Source of the DNA: Deltaproteobacteria bacterium | GTDB lineage: Bacteria; Desulfobacterota; Desulfarculia; JACQYL01 | DNA: 64,000 nt | Assembly (NCBI GenBank): GCA_016208165.1 | Contig: JACQYL010000133.1 | Span: forward strand, 1 to 64,000 | Direction: 5' to 3' | Shown: positions 45,005-54,700 of the stretch, piece after piece | Position numbering within the stretch: the stretch's first letter is position 1 | Layout of the letters: each line of letters begins with the position of its first letter | Notes under the pieces: generated by a model | Told to the model about the DNA's origin: nothing | The model's input: only the letters and a program-made list of their open reading frames with translations | The model's database searches: none | Translations under genes and position numbers: made by a program

Positions 45005-46909
45005 CTAGGCGTCTACCTCCTTCTCTTCCCTGCCGGCGCCGCCCACGAGGGCCATGAGATCATCCACGAATTCCTTCATCGATTTAGCCTGGCGGTTCAG
45101 CTCCTCGGAAGCGGATGCAGACTCTTCCGCACTGGCAACGTTTTGTTGAACCACTCGATCCATTTCAGCCACGGCTTTGTTGATCTGCTCGATCCCTTGA
45201 GCCTGTTCAGTGGAAGCCGCCGCGATTTCGGTCAGGATTTCGCCCACCTTGGAAGAGCTGTCGATCACCCTGGTGAAAGCTTCGTTCGCCTTTTGCACGA
45301 AAATGGAACCATCATTCACTTTTTTAACCGTTTTTTCAATCAGTTGAGCCGTATTTTTCGCCGCCTCCGCCGCTCGCATGGCCAAATTCCGAACTTCGCC
45401 GGCCACCACGGCAAATCCGGACCCCGCTTCACCGGCACGGGCCGCCTCGACCGCTGCATTCAAGGCCAAGAGATTCGTTTGAAACGCAATTTCGTCGATG
45501 GTCTTGACGATTTTCTGGGTTTCCGAGCTGGCCTCGGAGATGGCGTTCATCGAGTCCGTAAGCGCTCGCATGGATTCGTTGGCCTCTCCCACGACCCTGT
45601 TCGTGTCTTTCATGAGTGCGTCGGCCTTGCCTGCGTGCTCCGCGTTTTGTTTGGTCATGGAAGCCATCTCCTCCAAGGACGAGGACGTCTCCTCGATGGA
45701 GGCGGCCTGCTCCGACGATCCGCTGGCCAGCGTCTGACTGGCGGATGACACCTGCCCGGACGCGGATGTGACCTGGTTCGCACCTTCGGCCATCTCACTC
45801 GAGATATTCCTCAAAACCTTGGTTATTCCTTTTGATATTAGAAAGATCGAAGGAATAATCACCAGCACGGCTATAAGAAATACGGTCATGCCTTTGGCGA
45901 AAGTCGATCTCTGGGTGCCGGTGAGAGACTGAACGGCCTCTTCAGACTCGGTCTTGCTCGTATCCGCTATACGATCCAGCATCGAACCGACTTCGGAGGC
46001 GCTCTGATTTAACTCATTCTCCATGCTCTGGAAGGCTTCTTTGATCTGCGAGGTTTCTGAAGCCCCCTTGGCGATCACGGAGCCAAGATCCTCTTTGATC
46101 ATACGAGTCAGACCCTCGGTGTCGCTCCTCAAGGTCTTTACCATCTGTTTTTCGTCATCGGATTCGGCATACTTCTCAAGTTTCGGGGCGTTCTTTTCGA
46201 GGTAGCCGGCGTCCCTCTCGATCTTTTTCATTCGCTTTTCCGGTATCGTACCCGATTCTTTCTCGATGACCGACTCGAGCGCGGCAATGACCAAGTTGTT
46301 TACCGCTCTCCGTATGTAACCCAGAAGCTCGTTCGCTTCCTTGAATTTGTTGGACTCCGCTTCGGATCCAGCCATGTTGATCTTGAACTGAAGAGCCGCA
46401 TCTAAGGTGCCAATCGAATTCTCCACCCGGCCGCTGTAATCCTCGACGACGGATTGAATTCTCTTAAACTCCTGATTGATCTCACCGAACTTCCCGGCGC
46501 TCTCTTCAATGAGTTGGACGAGATCCTTTTTGACGATCGTATCCAGACGTTCCAACTTCCGAGCCAATTGTGCAAAGGATGCCCGCTCCTCTTCGATGCG
46601 CAACCCCTGGGTGAATTGTTCTATATCGTCGCTCAACTGAGATGAGGTCTTATTTACAACGGCCATTCGTTCCTCGGAAACCTTCCCGCTGTCTTTATCT
46701 ATGATCGATTCCATCGCAGCGAGGAGCAACCCGAGTTGCTCGGATTTCATGTCCAAGGCCATTTCCATCTGTTTAATACGTGAGGTCCCTTTGTCCATGG
46801 CAACTTCAACAGCGCGATAACTCATGAAATTCACGCCGGCAAGCATTGCGAGCGCAACCAGAACCCCCAACCCCATGCCGAACATTTTCTTTTTTATAGT
46901 CCAGGTCAT
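45005..46909 (-). CDS. methyl-accepting chemotaxis protein with duplicated helical sensor
   Basis: 634 residues from ATG 46909, chosen because AAGGAGG is 9 bases upstream. TM1 at about 9-31, an extracytoplasmic sensor of about 300 residues, TM2 at about 340-362 ([19 protein letters not shown]), then the signalling domain. The hairpin tip [20 protein letters not shown] and [13 protein letters not shown] is conserved; a full HAMP is not evident. The sensor contains two related halves: [18 protein letters not shown] (about 66-83) and [18 protein letters not shown] (about 210-227), each in a four-helix-like region, like an HBM sensor. No CheR/CheB pentapeptide at the C-terminus. It is 500 bases from a Cache protein gene in the same direction. 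Confidence 0.92.
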   Translation of the reverse strand: MTWTIKKKMFGMGLGVLVALAMLAGVNFMSYRAVEVAMDKGTSRIKQMEMALDMKSEQLGLLLAAMESIIDKDSGKVSEERMAVVNKTSSQLSDDIEQFTQGLRIEEERASFAQLARKLERLDTIVKKDLVQLIEESAGKFGEINQEFKRIQSVVEDYSGRVENSIGTLDAALQFKINMAGSEAESNKFKEANELLGYIRRAVNNLVIAALESVIEKESGTIPEKRMKKIERDAGYLEKNAPKLEKYAESDDEKQMVKTLRSDTEGLTRMIKEDLGSVIAKGASETSQIKEAFQSMENELNQSASEVGSMLDRIADTSKTESEEAVQSLTGTQRSTFAKGMTVFLIAVLVIIPSIFLISKGITKVLRNISSEMAEGANQVTSASGQVSSASQTLASGSSEQAASIEETSSSLEEMASMTKQNAEHAGKADALMKDTNRVVGEANESMRALTDSMNAISEASSETQKIVKTIDEIAFQTNLLALNAAVEAARAGEAGSGFAVVAGEVRNLAMRAAEAAKNTAQLIEKTVKKVNDGSIFVQKANEAFTRVIDSSSKVGEILTEIAAASTEQAQGIEQINKAVAEMDRVVQQNVASAEESASASEELNRQAKSMKEFVDDLMALVGGAGREEKEVDA

Positions 46910-47233
46910 GGTCAATGACCTCCTTATATGTCGTATTACTCGAGAAATCGTACGGGAACGGGCGGAGGAAAGACTTTCTTTCAAATCTCTCCAAAGATCG
47001 CGTTCCATTCTTCAAGTGCGCATTCACAGGGTCCGACCGGGCCTCTTGGCCAGGCTGAGGGTAAGGAGCAGAGTCCCGTCTTCGACTCCTCCCGATCCGT
47101 CAAAAACTCCAATTCCGAACGCGCTGAACATCCGTTGAAAAACGATGGTCCGGGACACCTGCGCTGATCTGGAACAACTCACAACCGTTTGCGCGAATAC
47201 ACCTGATGCGAACTCAGCAATTCCGGGAAGGGT

Positions 47234-47268
47234 CCTCGAGGAGAACCCTGCGCCAGGGTTCCCCGAGG
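47234..47268. other. strong intergenic hairpin
   Basis: GAACCCTG (47243-47250), loop CGC, CAGGGTTC (47254-47261), flanked by CCTCG and CGAGG (47234-47238 and 47264-47268) that extend the stem. No U-run follows on either strand. Confidence 0.45.
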
Positions 47269-47365
47269 CTATCCCTAAATACAATAGAAGCCAAACCGGT
47301 ATCGATGTGGTGACGGAGAAAACCGAAATTCATGTTTCTATATTGTGGATGAATCGTCTATCTGA

Positions 47366-47401
47366 TTATTAAGCGGGAACAGCCGTCAATGCTGTTCCCG
47401 C
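47366..47401 (-). terminator. intrinsic terminator of the Cache protein gene
   Basis: GCGGGAACAGC (47373-47383), a 7-base loop and GCTGTTCCCGC (47391-47401): a perfect 11-bp stem. On the minus strand it is followed by TTAATAATCAGA, a weak U-rich tail, 8 bases after the stop. Confidence 0.65.
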
Positions 47402-47408
47402 CCGAAGA

Positions 47409-47864
47409 TTACTCCTTGAAAAAACCACATCCGATGAGAGCGTCCATCCCCTCAACGGGCATGATGTAGGACTCCTTGGTCATCAGTTTCTTCTTGTAGT
47501 CGTGCATCCACTGATACTCCAGCCATCCGCCGCCCTTCTTGGAGAGCTCGATAATGTCTTGTATCAGATACGTTCCGGTGGGGGTCTTCAAATTCCAGAG
47601 GTTCTTTCCCACCAACTGAGGGCTTGCACCCTGCGCCAGGCAGGTGCCCGTGTAATCATAGGCAAACAGATAGAGGTCGCCCTTCTTGAACTCATCTTTG
47701 GTAAACGCCTCGGCCGCCTTTTCAGGGCCGTTGTTTTTCAAATACTCGGCTCCTTTTTTCACCAGAGCCAGGGAATCTTCCCTGGGATCGGCGGAAGCCA
47801 TGCCGGCAACAAACATACTCATAACAACCATAACCGATAGAAAAGCTAATATTCTTTTAGCCAT
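47409..47864 (-). CDS. secreted single Cache domain protein
   Basis: 151 residues from ATG 47864. A signal peptide (AFLSVMVVMSMFVAGMASA) is followed by a single Cache fold: helix DSLALVKKGAEYLKNNGPEK, FKKGDLYLFAYDYTGTCLAQ, GKNLWNLKTPTGTYLIQDI, GGGWLEYQWMHDY, KESYIMPVEGMDALIGCGFF. It lacks any output or membrane domain, so it is a free periplasmic small-molecule sensor or carrier. It is 500 bases upstream of, and in the same direction as, the chemoreceptor, but a terminator lies between them. Confidence 0.82.
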   Translation of the reverse strand: MAKRILAFLSVMVVMSMFVAGMASADPREDSLALVKKGAEYLKNNGPEKAAEAFTKDEFKKGDLYLFAYDYTGTCLAQGASPQLVGKNLWNLKTPTGTYLIQDIIELSKKGGGWLEYQWMHDYKKKLMTKESYIMPVEGMDALIGCGFFKE

Positions 47865-48698
47865 CTCACAAACTTCCTTTCTACATACCATTCAGAATAA
47901 AACCTAAATATTAGGCCCGATACCAATGCTACCCGTCACTTCGATTTCCGGTTCGCCTCCTTTCTTTGATTCCACCGCTGGTTCCGATCTGCCGGCTGAA
48001 CACCTCTTTGGGGTGACATCCGCGAGCAGACCCGCCACGCCGTTCCGGATGGAAATCATATCGGATTTCCGTCAAAAAACTTTAACAAATACGTCGGACC
48101 AACAGCTCAAAAGCAGTCCGATCATTTGAATGGGCCGCTTACGTTCAAACGAATGCGATTCCGAATGTACCTAACCTTACGGGCCGAGGCATGAAACTTC
48201 TTTGCACCGGTCGTCGGTTATCTGGTTGCGTTTTTCAATTTGAATCGGTATTCCTTCAGAGGCTATCCGGAGTGGCATTGATTGCAGGGCGATTCAGCCG
48301 TTTTTTGAGTAGCAAAGCGTATACGTTCACCATGAAAGCACTCGGCCTGGCATTGCTGGTGTTCGCGTTTCTGTTTTTCAGGGACGGGCTCGCGCTCGTG
48401 GGATTCCTGTAAGAAGCTCGGGGCTGTTCTCGGGGAAATCGTCCTCGGAACCGTCCGAGGCGACCTGCACAACATCGGCAAGAACCTGGTGGGAACCCTG
48501 TTCAGAGGAGACGGATTCGAGGTGATCGACGTCGGCATCGACATTTTTAGGCAGCGTTTCCTGGAAAGCCTTCATCACGAGTTCGCCGAACGGGTTGGGG
48601 CTGACGGCTAAGCGGACGACGCCGGAGCCGCCATTCAGGTTGCCAAGGCGTTGCCGGGATTCCCGAACGGCAGGCAGCGACCGAAAACTCTCTTGTTC
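47865..48698. other. gene graveyard with corrinoid and transporter remnants
   Basis: About 800 bases without an intact gene. It includes the corrinoid protein remnant (48405-48655). Upstream of it on the plus strand, 48191-48412, a frame ends in a hydrophobic segment (SKAYTFTMKALGLALLVFAF, LFFRDGLALVGFL) that resembles the last helix of a LysE-type transporter. That fragment has no ribosome site and a short N-terminus, so it is probably dead; identity is a guess. Confidence 0.5.
48405..48655 (+). pseudogene. remnant of a corrinoid (B12-binding) methyltransferase protein
   Basis: The frame reads GEIVLGTVRGDLHNIGKNLV then GTLFRGDGFEVIDVGIDIF, containing the cobalamin-ligand signature DxHxxG (DLHNIG). 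After ERVGADG there is an in-frame TAA (48608-48610) and then ADDAGAAIQVAKAL, the normal C-terminal end. The middle, about 60 residues with the SxL and GG motifs, is missing. The N-terminal half is also absent. Family known from MtbC/MttC-type methyl carriers. Confidence 0.8.
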
Positions 48699-49547
48699 TT
48701 ATCTCTCACCGGTAGATCGAGCTACAAACCAGTCGATCAGTTTGCGGGCAATGCTGATTTTCGGAGGTATCTTTGGCAGGTTATCGGCCGTGAACCAACC
48801 GGCGTCCATGATTTCGTCGTCGTCCACCGCGATCTCACCACCGGCGTATTCGGCGATGAATCCAATCATCAGGGAATGCGGAAACGGCCAGGGTTGACTC
48901 CCGAAGTAGCGAATATCCTTGACGTTAACGCCCGTTTCCTCCTTGACTTCTCTCTTCACACAGTCTTCCAGCGTTTCGCCGGGCTCCACAAATCCGGCGA
49001 TAACGCTGTACATGCCGGACGGATGCCGGTGGGCCCGGGCCAAGAGGAGTTCTTGATTCCGGATCACAGCTACGATGATGGCCGGCGAAATCGGCGGGAA
49101 ATGGCTCAGCCCGCATTCCGGACAGGTCTTGCCCGTGGATTCGGAGTTTTGTTCAAGCCGGCTGCCGCAGTGGCCGCAAAAACGACGAATGCGATGCCAA
49201 TTGACGATCTGAAACGCCAAACCGGCCTGATTGAACACCTCCTCGTCCCAGGTCTCCCACATTTGCCTCAGAGTCTGAAACACCCATCGCTCCGGCGGCT
49301 CCACATTTATATCCAGGTCCGCCGAGTAACAGCTCCGGCCGGAAAAGAGGCCCAAATAATGCTTCTCCGAAGAACTCCTTTTGAGCAGGGCGACATCCGA
49401 AGTCGTCGGCAAGGTTCCCGTTGTTCTTTCGACAAGGAGCCTGTCCCCTCGAAACAGGAACCAGTTCGCGCCATCCGCGCGCTCTTCCCGTTCGTGTGTT
49501 TCAGGTTCGGGTGATCGCTCTTCCCGTTTTCCCGAGTGGTCCTTCAT
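48699..49547 (-). CDS. NADH pyrophosphatase NudC-like
   Basis: 282 residues from ATG 49547 (GGGAGCC site 7 bases upstream). A zinc ribbon (CGHCGSRLEQ, CPECGLSHFP) precedes a Nudix box GFVEPGETLEDCVKREVKEETG and the NudC-specific SQPWPFPHSLM. It hydrolyses NAD(H), and can act in de-capping NAD-RNA. TTG 49580 gives 11 more residues and is less likely. Convergent on the pseudogene. Confidence 0.9.
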   Translation of the reverse strand: MKDHSGKREERSPEPETHEREERADGANWFLFRGDRLLVERTTGTLPTTSDVALLKRSSSEKHYLGLFSGRSCYSADLDINVEPPERWVFQTLRQMWETWDEEVFNQAGLAFQIVNWHRIRRFCGHCGSRLEQNSESTGKTCPECGLSHFPPISPAIIVAVIRNQELLLARAHRHPSGMYSVIAGFVEPGETLEDCVKREVKEETGVNVKDIRYFGSQPWPFPHSLMIGFIAEYAGGEIAVDDDEIMDAGWFTADNLPKIPPKISIARKLIDWFVARSTGER

Positions 49548-49668
49548 GAGTCGGCTCCCGCTCCTCGTTAAGATGTTCAACGCAAGAAAGAAACTCTGTC
49601 AACGACCCCGAGTGTCGAATCGCCAACAAGGGAAACACCCTAGAGCTTCCCTCAGCCGGGTAGTCGCT

Positions 49669-50682
49669 CTATCGCCGGCAATCGTCGGGGTCGGCGGGAT
49701 CCCCTCCCGGCTCCATGGGCTTTTCCGCCGGCTCCCGGAATGCCGGACCCCTCTCCTCCATCACGGTCCGGGATGACCGATCGATCCTTAGGCTGAGGAT
49801 ATCCGGGCGTGCGTAATGCCCCGCCGTGTCGAGGACGTTCTTCTGCCGAATAATCGCCTTGAGGTTGATCTCCGCCACGGCCATATCCTCACCTTCGCCC
49901 AGAGGACCGGCTATATATTTTCCATAAGGCGTAACAATACCCGTGCAGATACCGCCTCTCAGGTATCGTACAAACGATTCGTCGGAACAAATCTCGGATT
50001 TTTGTTGGTCCGTCAGCCATCCGGTCGAGTTGACGACAAAGGCTCCAGCCTCGAAGGCATGATGCCGGATGGCCGCATCGATCTGCTGAGACATCAAGTC
50101 CCCACCCATGGAGCCCGGGAAATGAGAGCAGTGGATCTGTTCTCCCTGAGCCATGAGGGCGTAGCGCGCCAGCGGCATGTAGTGTTCCCAGCAAATCAGG
50201 GCCCCCACACGGCCTACCGCCGTATCGTAGACCTTTAATCCGCTGCCGTCTCCCCACCCCCAGATCATCCGTTCGTGAAAGGTGGGCATGATCTTGCGTC
50301 TCTTTCCAAGAAGAGATCCGTCGGAATCGAAGATCAATTGCGTGTTGTACAAGGTGCCGCCCTCTCTCTCGTTCACTCCCAGAACCACCACGGCGCCGGA
50401 TTTTTTGGCCGCCGATGCCACCGCCTCCGTGACCGGCCCCGGAACTACGACAGCCTGCTCGTACAGCTTCACAAACAACTCGGTAATGGCCACGGGGGGT
50501 CGCAACCAGGCGAAGTAGGGGAACACGGGAATCAGGCTCTCCGGAAAAACGGCCAACTCGACGCCCTCTTTTCCACATTTCTCAATCGTCTTGATCACCT
50601 TCTCCGCCGTAGCATCCCGGTCGAGCATCACCGGAGCAATCTGAACAGCCGCAGCCTTAAACGTTTTCTTCTCCCGGTTCAT
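49669..50682 (-). CDS. nitrilase
   Basis: 337 residues from ATG 50682 (AAGGAG 8 bases upstream). Catalytic triad: Glu in LAVFPESLIPVFPYF, Lys in KRRKIMPTFHERMIWGWGDG, Cys in ALICWEHYMPLARYALMAQG. The pattern GDG near the second motif and CWEHYMPLARYALM near the Cys fits true nitrilases rather than other family branches (amidases). It turns a nitrile into a carboxylate and ammonia. The C-terminal tail (from about 300) is Asp/Pro-rich. Substrate unknown. Confidence 0.9.
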   Translation of the reverse strand: MNREKKTFKAAAVQIAPVMLDRDATAEKVIKTIEKCGKEGVELAVFPESLIPVFPYFAWLRPPVAITELFVKLYEQAVVVPGPVTEAVASAAKKSGAVVVLGVNEREGGTLYNTQLIFDSDGSLLGKRRKIMPTFHERMIWGWGDGSGLKVYDTAVGRVGALICWEHYMPLARYALMAQGEQIHCSHFPGSMGGDLMSQQIDAAIRHHAFEAGAFVVNSTGWLTDQQKSEICSDESFVRYLRGGICTGIVTPYGKYIAGPLGEGEDMAVAEINLKAIIRQKNVLDTAGHYARPDILSLRIDRSSRTVMEERGPAFREPAEKPMEPGGDPADPDDCRR

Positions 50683-50967
50683 CCTTTCGACTCCTTTCCA
50701 TGATTTCGGCACGGGTAAAAACAACACATACGGAGGTACACTCCACTCACAAAAGAACTCCTCGGAGCCCGCGACTACAGATCGGGCTTTGCCTATACGC
50801 CTTTACTTCGAGGCTATCTGATTCATAAACGAATTCCATTCCACGGATCGAGAACTTGCCGGATCTTCATTCGGATCGTTGCGGAGGGTTGGATTTCGTT
50901 TCCGATCAGGGTATCCTACCGTGGATCGGTCGTTGTGTCGGCTTTGAACATTTAACGGAGCACTTCG

Positions 50968-51612
50968 ATGCGCACGGAAATTCGACCGGCCCGGCCGGGT
51001 GACGCCGCTTTTCTTTCGTGGGTCATTCTCACAGCCGGAAGGGCCCATGTCAAACGCGGAATATGGGAGGTAGTCCTTGGAGAGCCGGAAACAGCCTGCC
51101 TCGCCTTTTTGAAACGGCTCGCCGTCACCGTGAAGCCCCATCTGTTTCACCATGCGTGCTACCTCATCGCGGAGGCTGACGGCAACCCGGCAGCGGGACT
51201 GGGAGGATACGACCCGCGGGTCATGGGATACGACGCCCTGCGCCTGGCCCTACAGGAAGTGATGAAAGAACGGGGAGACATCGCGCTCCGGGAGAAGGAA
51301 ATGAATCGCCGGGCGGCGCGGGTTTTGGGCTGCATTCCCGACGACGTTCAGGGGGCCTGGATTATCGACAGCGTGGCCACCCTGCCGGAATTCCGACGTA
51401 AAGGCATCGTCAGCGGACTCCTCGAAGAAATCATGGAAAAAGGCCGGCGTTTGGGGTTTCGATGCGCCCAGATCAATATGTACATCGGCAACACGCAGGC
51501 GCAGCGCGCCTATGAAAAACACGGATTCCAGATACTGGACGAGAAACGGGACCCCGATTTCGAGGCTGAAATCGGGTCGCCGGGAATGGTTCGGATGGCG
51601 CGAACGCTGTAA
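50968..51612 (+). CDS. GNAT family acetyltransferase
   Basis: 214 residues. The GNAT fold is clear in its C-terminal half: WIIDSVATLPEFRRKGIVSG (motif A with RRKG) and LGFRCAQINMYIGNTQAQRA followed by YEKHGF. The N-terminal half (IRPARPGDAAFLSWVI) is also typical. ATG 50968 has ACGGAG close upstream. Substrate unknown. Divergent from the nitrilase gene. Confidence 0.88.
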   Translation: MRTEIRPARPGDAAFLSWVILTAGRAHVKRGIWEVVLGEPETACLAFLKRLAVTVKPHLFHHACYLIAEADGNPAAGLGGYDPRVMGYDALRLALQEVMKERGDIALREKEMNRRAARVLGCIPDDVQGAWIIDSVATLPEFRRKGIVSGLLEEIMEKGRRLGFRCAQINMYIGNTQAQRAYEKHGFQILDEKRDPDFEAEIGSPGMVRMARTL

Positions 51613-51725
51613 AGGCCCTCTACTACTGCTCAGAAAAGGCGACACTCCCTTGTCGATTCCTGAAGCAGGATTTACTCCATACCGGTTCCCGATCGCTCGG
51701 TGCACATCCGCCATGCGCCGGCCGC

Positions 51726-54700
51726 CTACCGTTCGAGCCGGTACTCGAAGAGCGTATCGGACTTGATACGCATCCGGGACAGCTCCAGCAAATGGGTGTG
51801 GTGGGTGAAAAATACGACCTGGGTCTTTTTCGATAGATCCGCCAGCAGATCGAGAGCGGCGCCGGCGCGTTCATCGTCAAAATTGATCAGTGCGTCATCT
51901 ACAACAAAAGGGATCGGCTCGTTGGCTCCCACGTGCTGCTCGATGCCCGCCAGCCGGAGCGCCAGGTAGAGCTGGTCGCAACTACCCGCGCTCATGCCGT
52001 CCACGCGGACTCGCTCGCCGCTGGGACGCACCCCTACTATGATCGGAGTGTCTTTCCGGTCGTAATCCGTCGAAAGTCCTTCGAAGGAACCAAGGGTTAG
52101 ATGCCTGAAGAGTTCGCTGGACCGGGCGAACAGCGGCCCCTGACTTTTTTTGCGGTAGAATTCCAGTTCTCTCCGGAGAATGGCGGCGGCCAGGCGGACT
52201 TGGGAATACTGCTCCGCCGCGTCACGAACGGCCGCGAGAACCGACTGGGCATTTTCCCATGTTTCCGCGGCGTCGTGTCGGCCATCCATTCGATCGAGAG
52301 CCAGACGCTCGGAAATAACGGTTTCACTCAGATCTCGAATGCGCTGCTCTTTTTCCTCGACACGCTGCCTGGTGTTTCGAATCAGCACCGGAATCGCATC
52401 TGCGTCCGTTTGCTCGAGTTCGGTCAGGAGATCCTCCACCGTGCCTCCCCTGCTGTGGGTTCGCAGTTGGGCTTCGAGTTCGCTGAGTTTTTGTCTTAAC
52501 CCCCTTGCCTTGATGGACCTCTGCTCCGCCGTTTCCAGATGTTCGGCCGAATCGACACCGGCTGAAGTACACATTTCCACAATGGCGGACTGGTGCTCTT
52601 CAGCCTGATGCAGCAGCGCTTCGAGGGTTTTCTTTTTTTCGCCGAATTGACGGCGGATCTGTTCCAGGGACGCGGCGTTCTTCTGTGATCTCGAAAGCCG
52701 CGCGTTGAGTTCGGACACGATCTGTTCCGCGGGCGCATCCGTAAGATCCGGAGCGCATCGTTTCGCCATTTCATCAACGCGCTTATCGAATCCAAGTGTA
52801 TATGCAGTCATTTTTTCGACGCGTTCGCCGTTGCTGCGGGACAGCTTGACGTTCTCCTGGAGCCTCCGGATACTCTCGACCACCATGTTGGCTTCCTTCG
52901 GGCTCATCGTTTCCTCAAGTCCCGCATCCTTTAACACGGACCGCCATTCCCGGTTCCAGGATTCCAGATGGTCAACAACCTGACGTTGTTCGTTCAAGGC
53001 GGCTTCCAGCGCTATTCTGCCTTTCGTTATCCGTTCCTGAAGGGCCTTCCGTTCCCGTTCCAATTCCGCCGCGTTTTCAAGGAGCTTCTCGGCAACCTCC
53101 AAAAGGCCGTCCAGGCGTGTCACTTCCGGAACCGCCCGGCCCACGCGCTTCAAGGCGTTCGATACGGCGGATATATGCCCGGACATTCGATTTCGCAGGT
53201 TTTGAACTCGAGCACGGCTCTGTCGGAGTGATTCCGCTTTCTGAACAAGGCCGGTTTGCCGTTGCAGCCATCGTCTCATCTCGCGAGGCGAAAGCGGTTC
53301 TCCGTCGAGTTCCCTCCAGCAGGCGTTCCATTCCTGTCGGAGAGTATCGAGGGCGGCGGACCATTTCTCCTTTTCCAAAAGAAGGGCATCCATCATACGT
53401 TTACCGCTGTTCAGATCCGATGTCAGGCGGGCGTGCAAGAGCACCCGATCCGCCTCCCGCCGGAGACGGTCGGCGATAGCGTCGGTCTCGGCCACACTCT
53501 GTTCGTAAGCGTGTGACAAGGTAGTCTCCGAACCGTCGGCTGCTTCCACACCCGGATCACCGATCCCCTCCAACCAGGCTTCTCGAACCCTCGCCCAAAC
53601 CGCGTCCCTGTGTTGGCGGGCTTTATTCAGTTCTTCCTCGGTAGGCGCCTCACCGGCAAGCGCCGCCTCCTCTTTACGCCGCAAAGTCTCGGCACGGCTT
53701 CGGGCGGTTTCTTCGAAGCGTTCCCGCGCCTGTTCGATGCGCCTGTTCACCTCCGAGAATTCTTCATCGAACCGATCTATGGTCTCCGGCGCGGGAGCAG
53801 CGAGCGTTTCGAGTCGCTCCAGTCCGCCGGACCACAAGGACAACCGCTTCAGTTCAAGGGAAACCTGCTCGGAAAGACGCTCACAATCCGCCGCCGCCGT
53901 CTCGAGGTCCCGGTCCAGCGGTCCTTCCGCGCGCGCCGGTCGAATAGCCGACACCAGAGCGGCCGTGTCCATGGATCCGGGCAGGGCCGCCAGACGCTGC
54001 TCGGCTTCCTTCAGCTCTCTACTGTGTTCGCTTACATTTTTCTCAGCCGCTTCTCTCTTTTGAGCAAAGGCTTGATACCGGCCCGCCGTATCGCTGATCT
54101 TGACGCGTTGAGCCACGGTCAAGCGTAGTTTTTCGGCTTCGTCGGGTTTAGCCCCGGGCCGCAGCTCTTCCAGTATGGAAAGGGCCTCTTTCCAAAATTG
54201 CTCCATGGACGAGCGCACGTCAGGCAAGTCTCGCCTGGCCTGTAGATATTTACCGAGATCCTGGTGGAGTTCCGCTATGACCTTCTCTCGAGCGAGCAGA
54301 TCTTCGGAAACCTCCAGCCTCGTCATCCTCTCTTCCAGGTCTCCGATCTCGATACCGATCTGATCCGCGGTCCTTCTCGTCCGATCGAGGTCCCGAAACA
54401 ACTCTTTGCGATGCTGCGGAAAATCCTCGTCCAGAACAATCACTTCACCCATGGCCTCGACGCGGGCCTGGACTTCCTTTCTTTCCGCAACAATGGGAAG
54501 AACGGCCTCGAGGTGTCTCAACCGCTCGAGTTCCACACGATCGTCATTCAGTGCGGTTTCAAGATCCTTCTTCCCGGCAAGCGCCTCTTGCCACGCTTTC
54601 GAGTGATGCTGCCAGTCGCTGGATGAAAGGGACATTTCCTTCATTCTTTTCGAGAGTTCGAGGTACTCGCGGACGTTTGCATTGACGGTCTGGTTCTGGC

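Larger units (their letters stand above)
46910..47408. other. intergenic and leader region of the chemoreceptor
   Basis: Contains the 47234-47268 hairpin and the terminator at 47373-47401. No reading frame with family support. The chemoreceptor promoter (minus strand) should be here, but no consensus-like box was identified. Confidence 0.5.

Noticed and set aside
46926-46945. TAATACGACATATAAGG on the minus strand resembles a T7 phage promoter.
   Set aside because: It lies directly over the ribosome site of the chemoreceptor and has no phage gene nearby; similarity is over a short core only.
47905-47935. Sigma-28 promoter-like TAAA...CCCGATA near the Cache gene.
   Set aside because: It faces away from the Cache gene, has an extra C in the -10 box and the wrong spacing.
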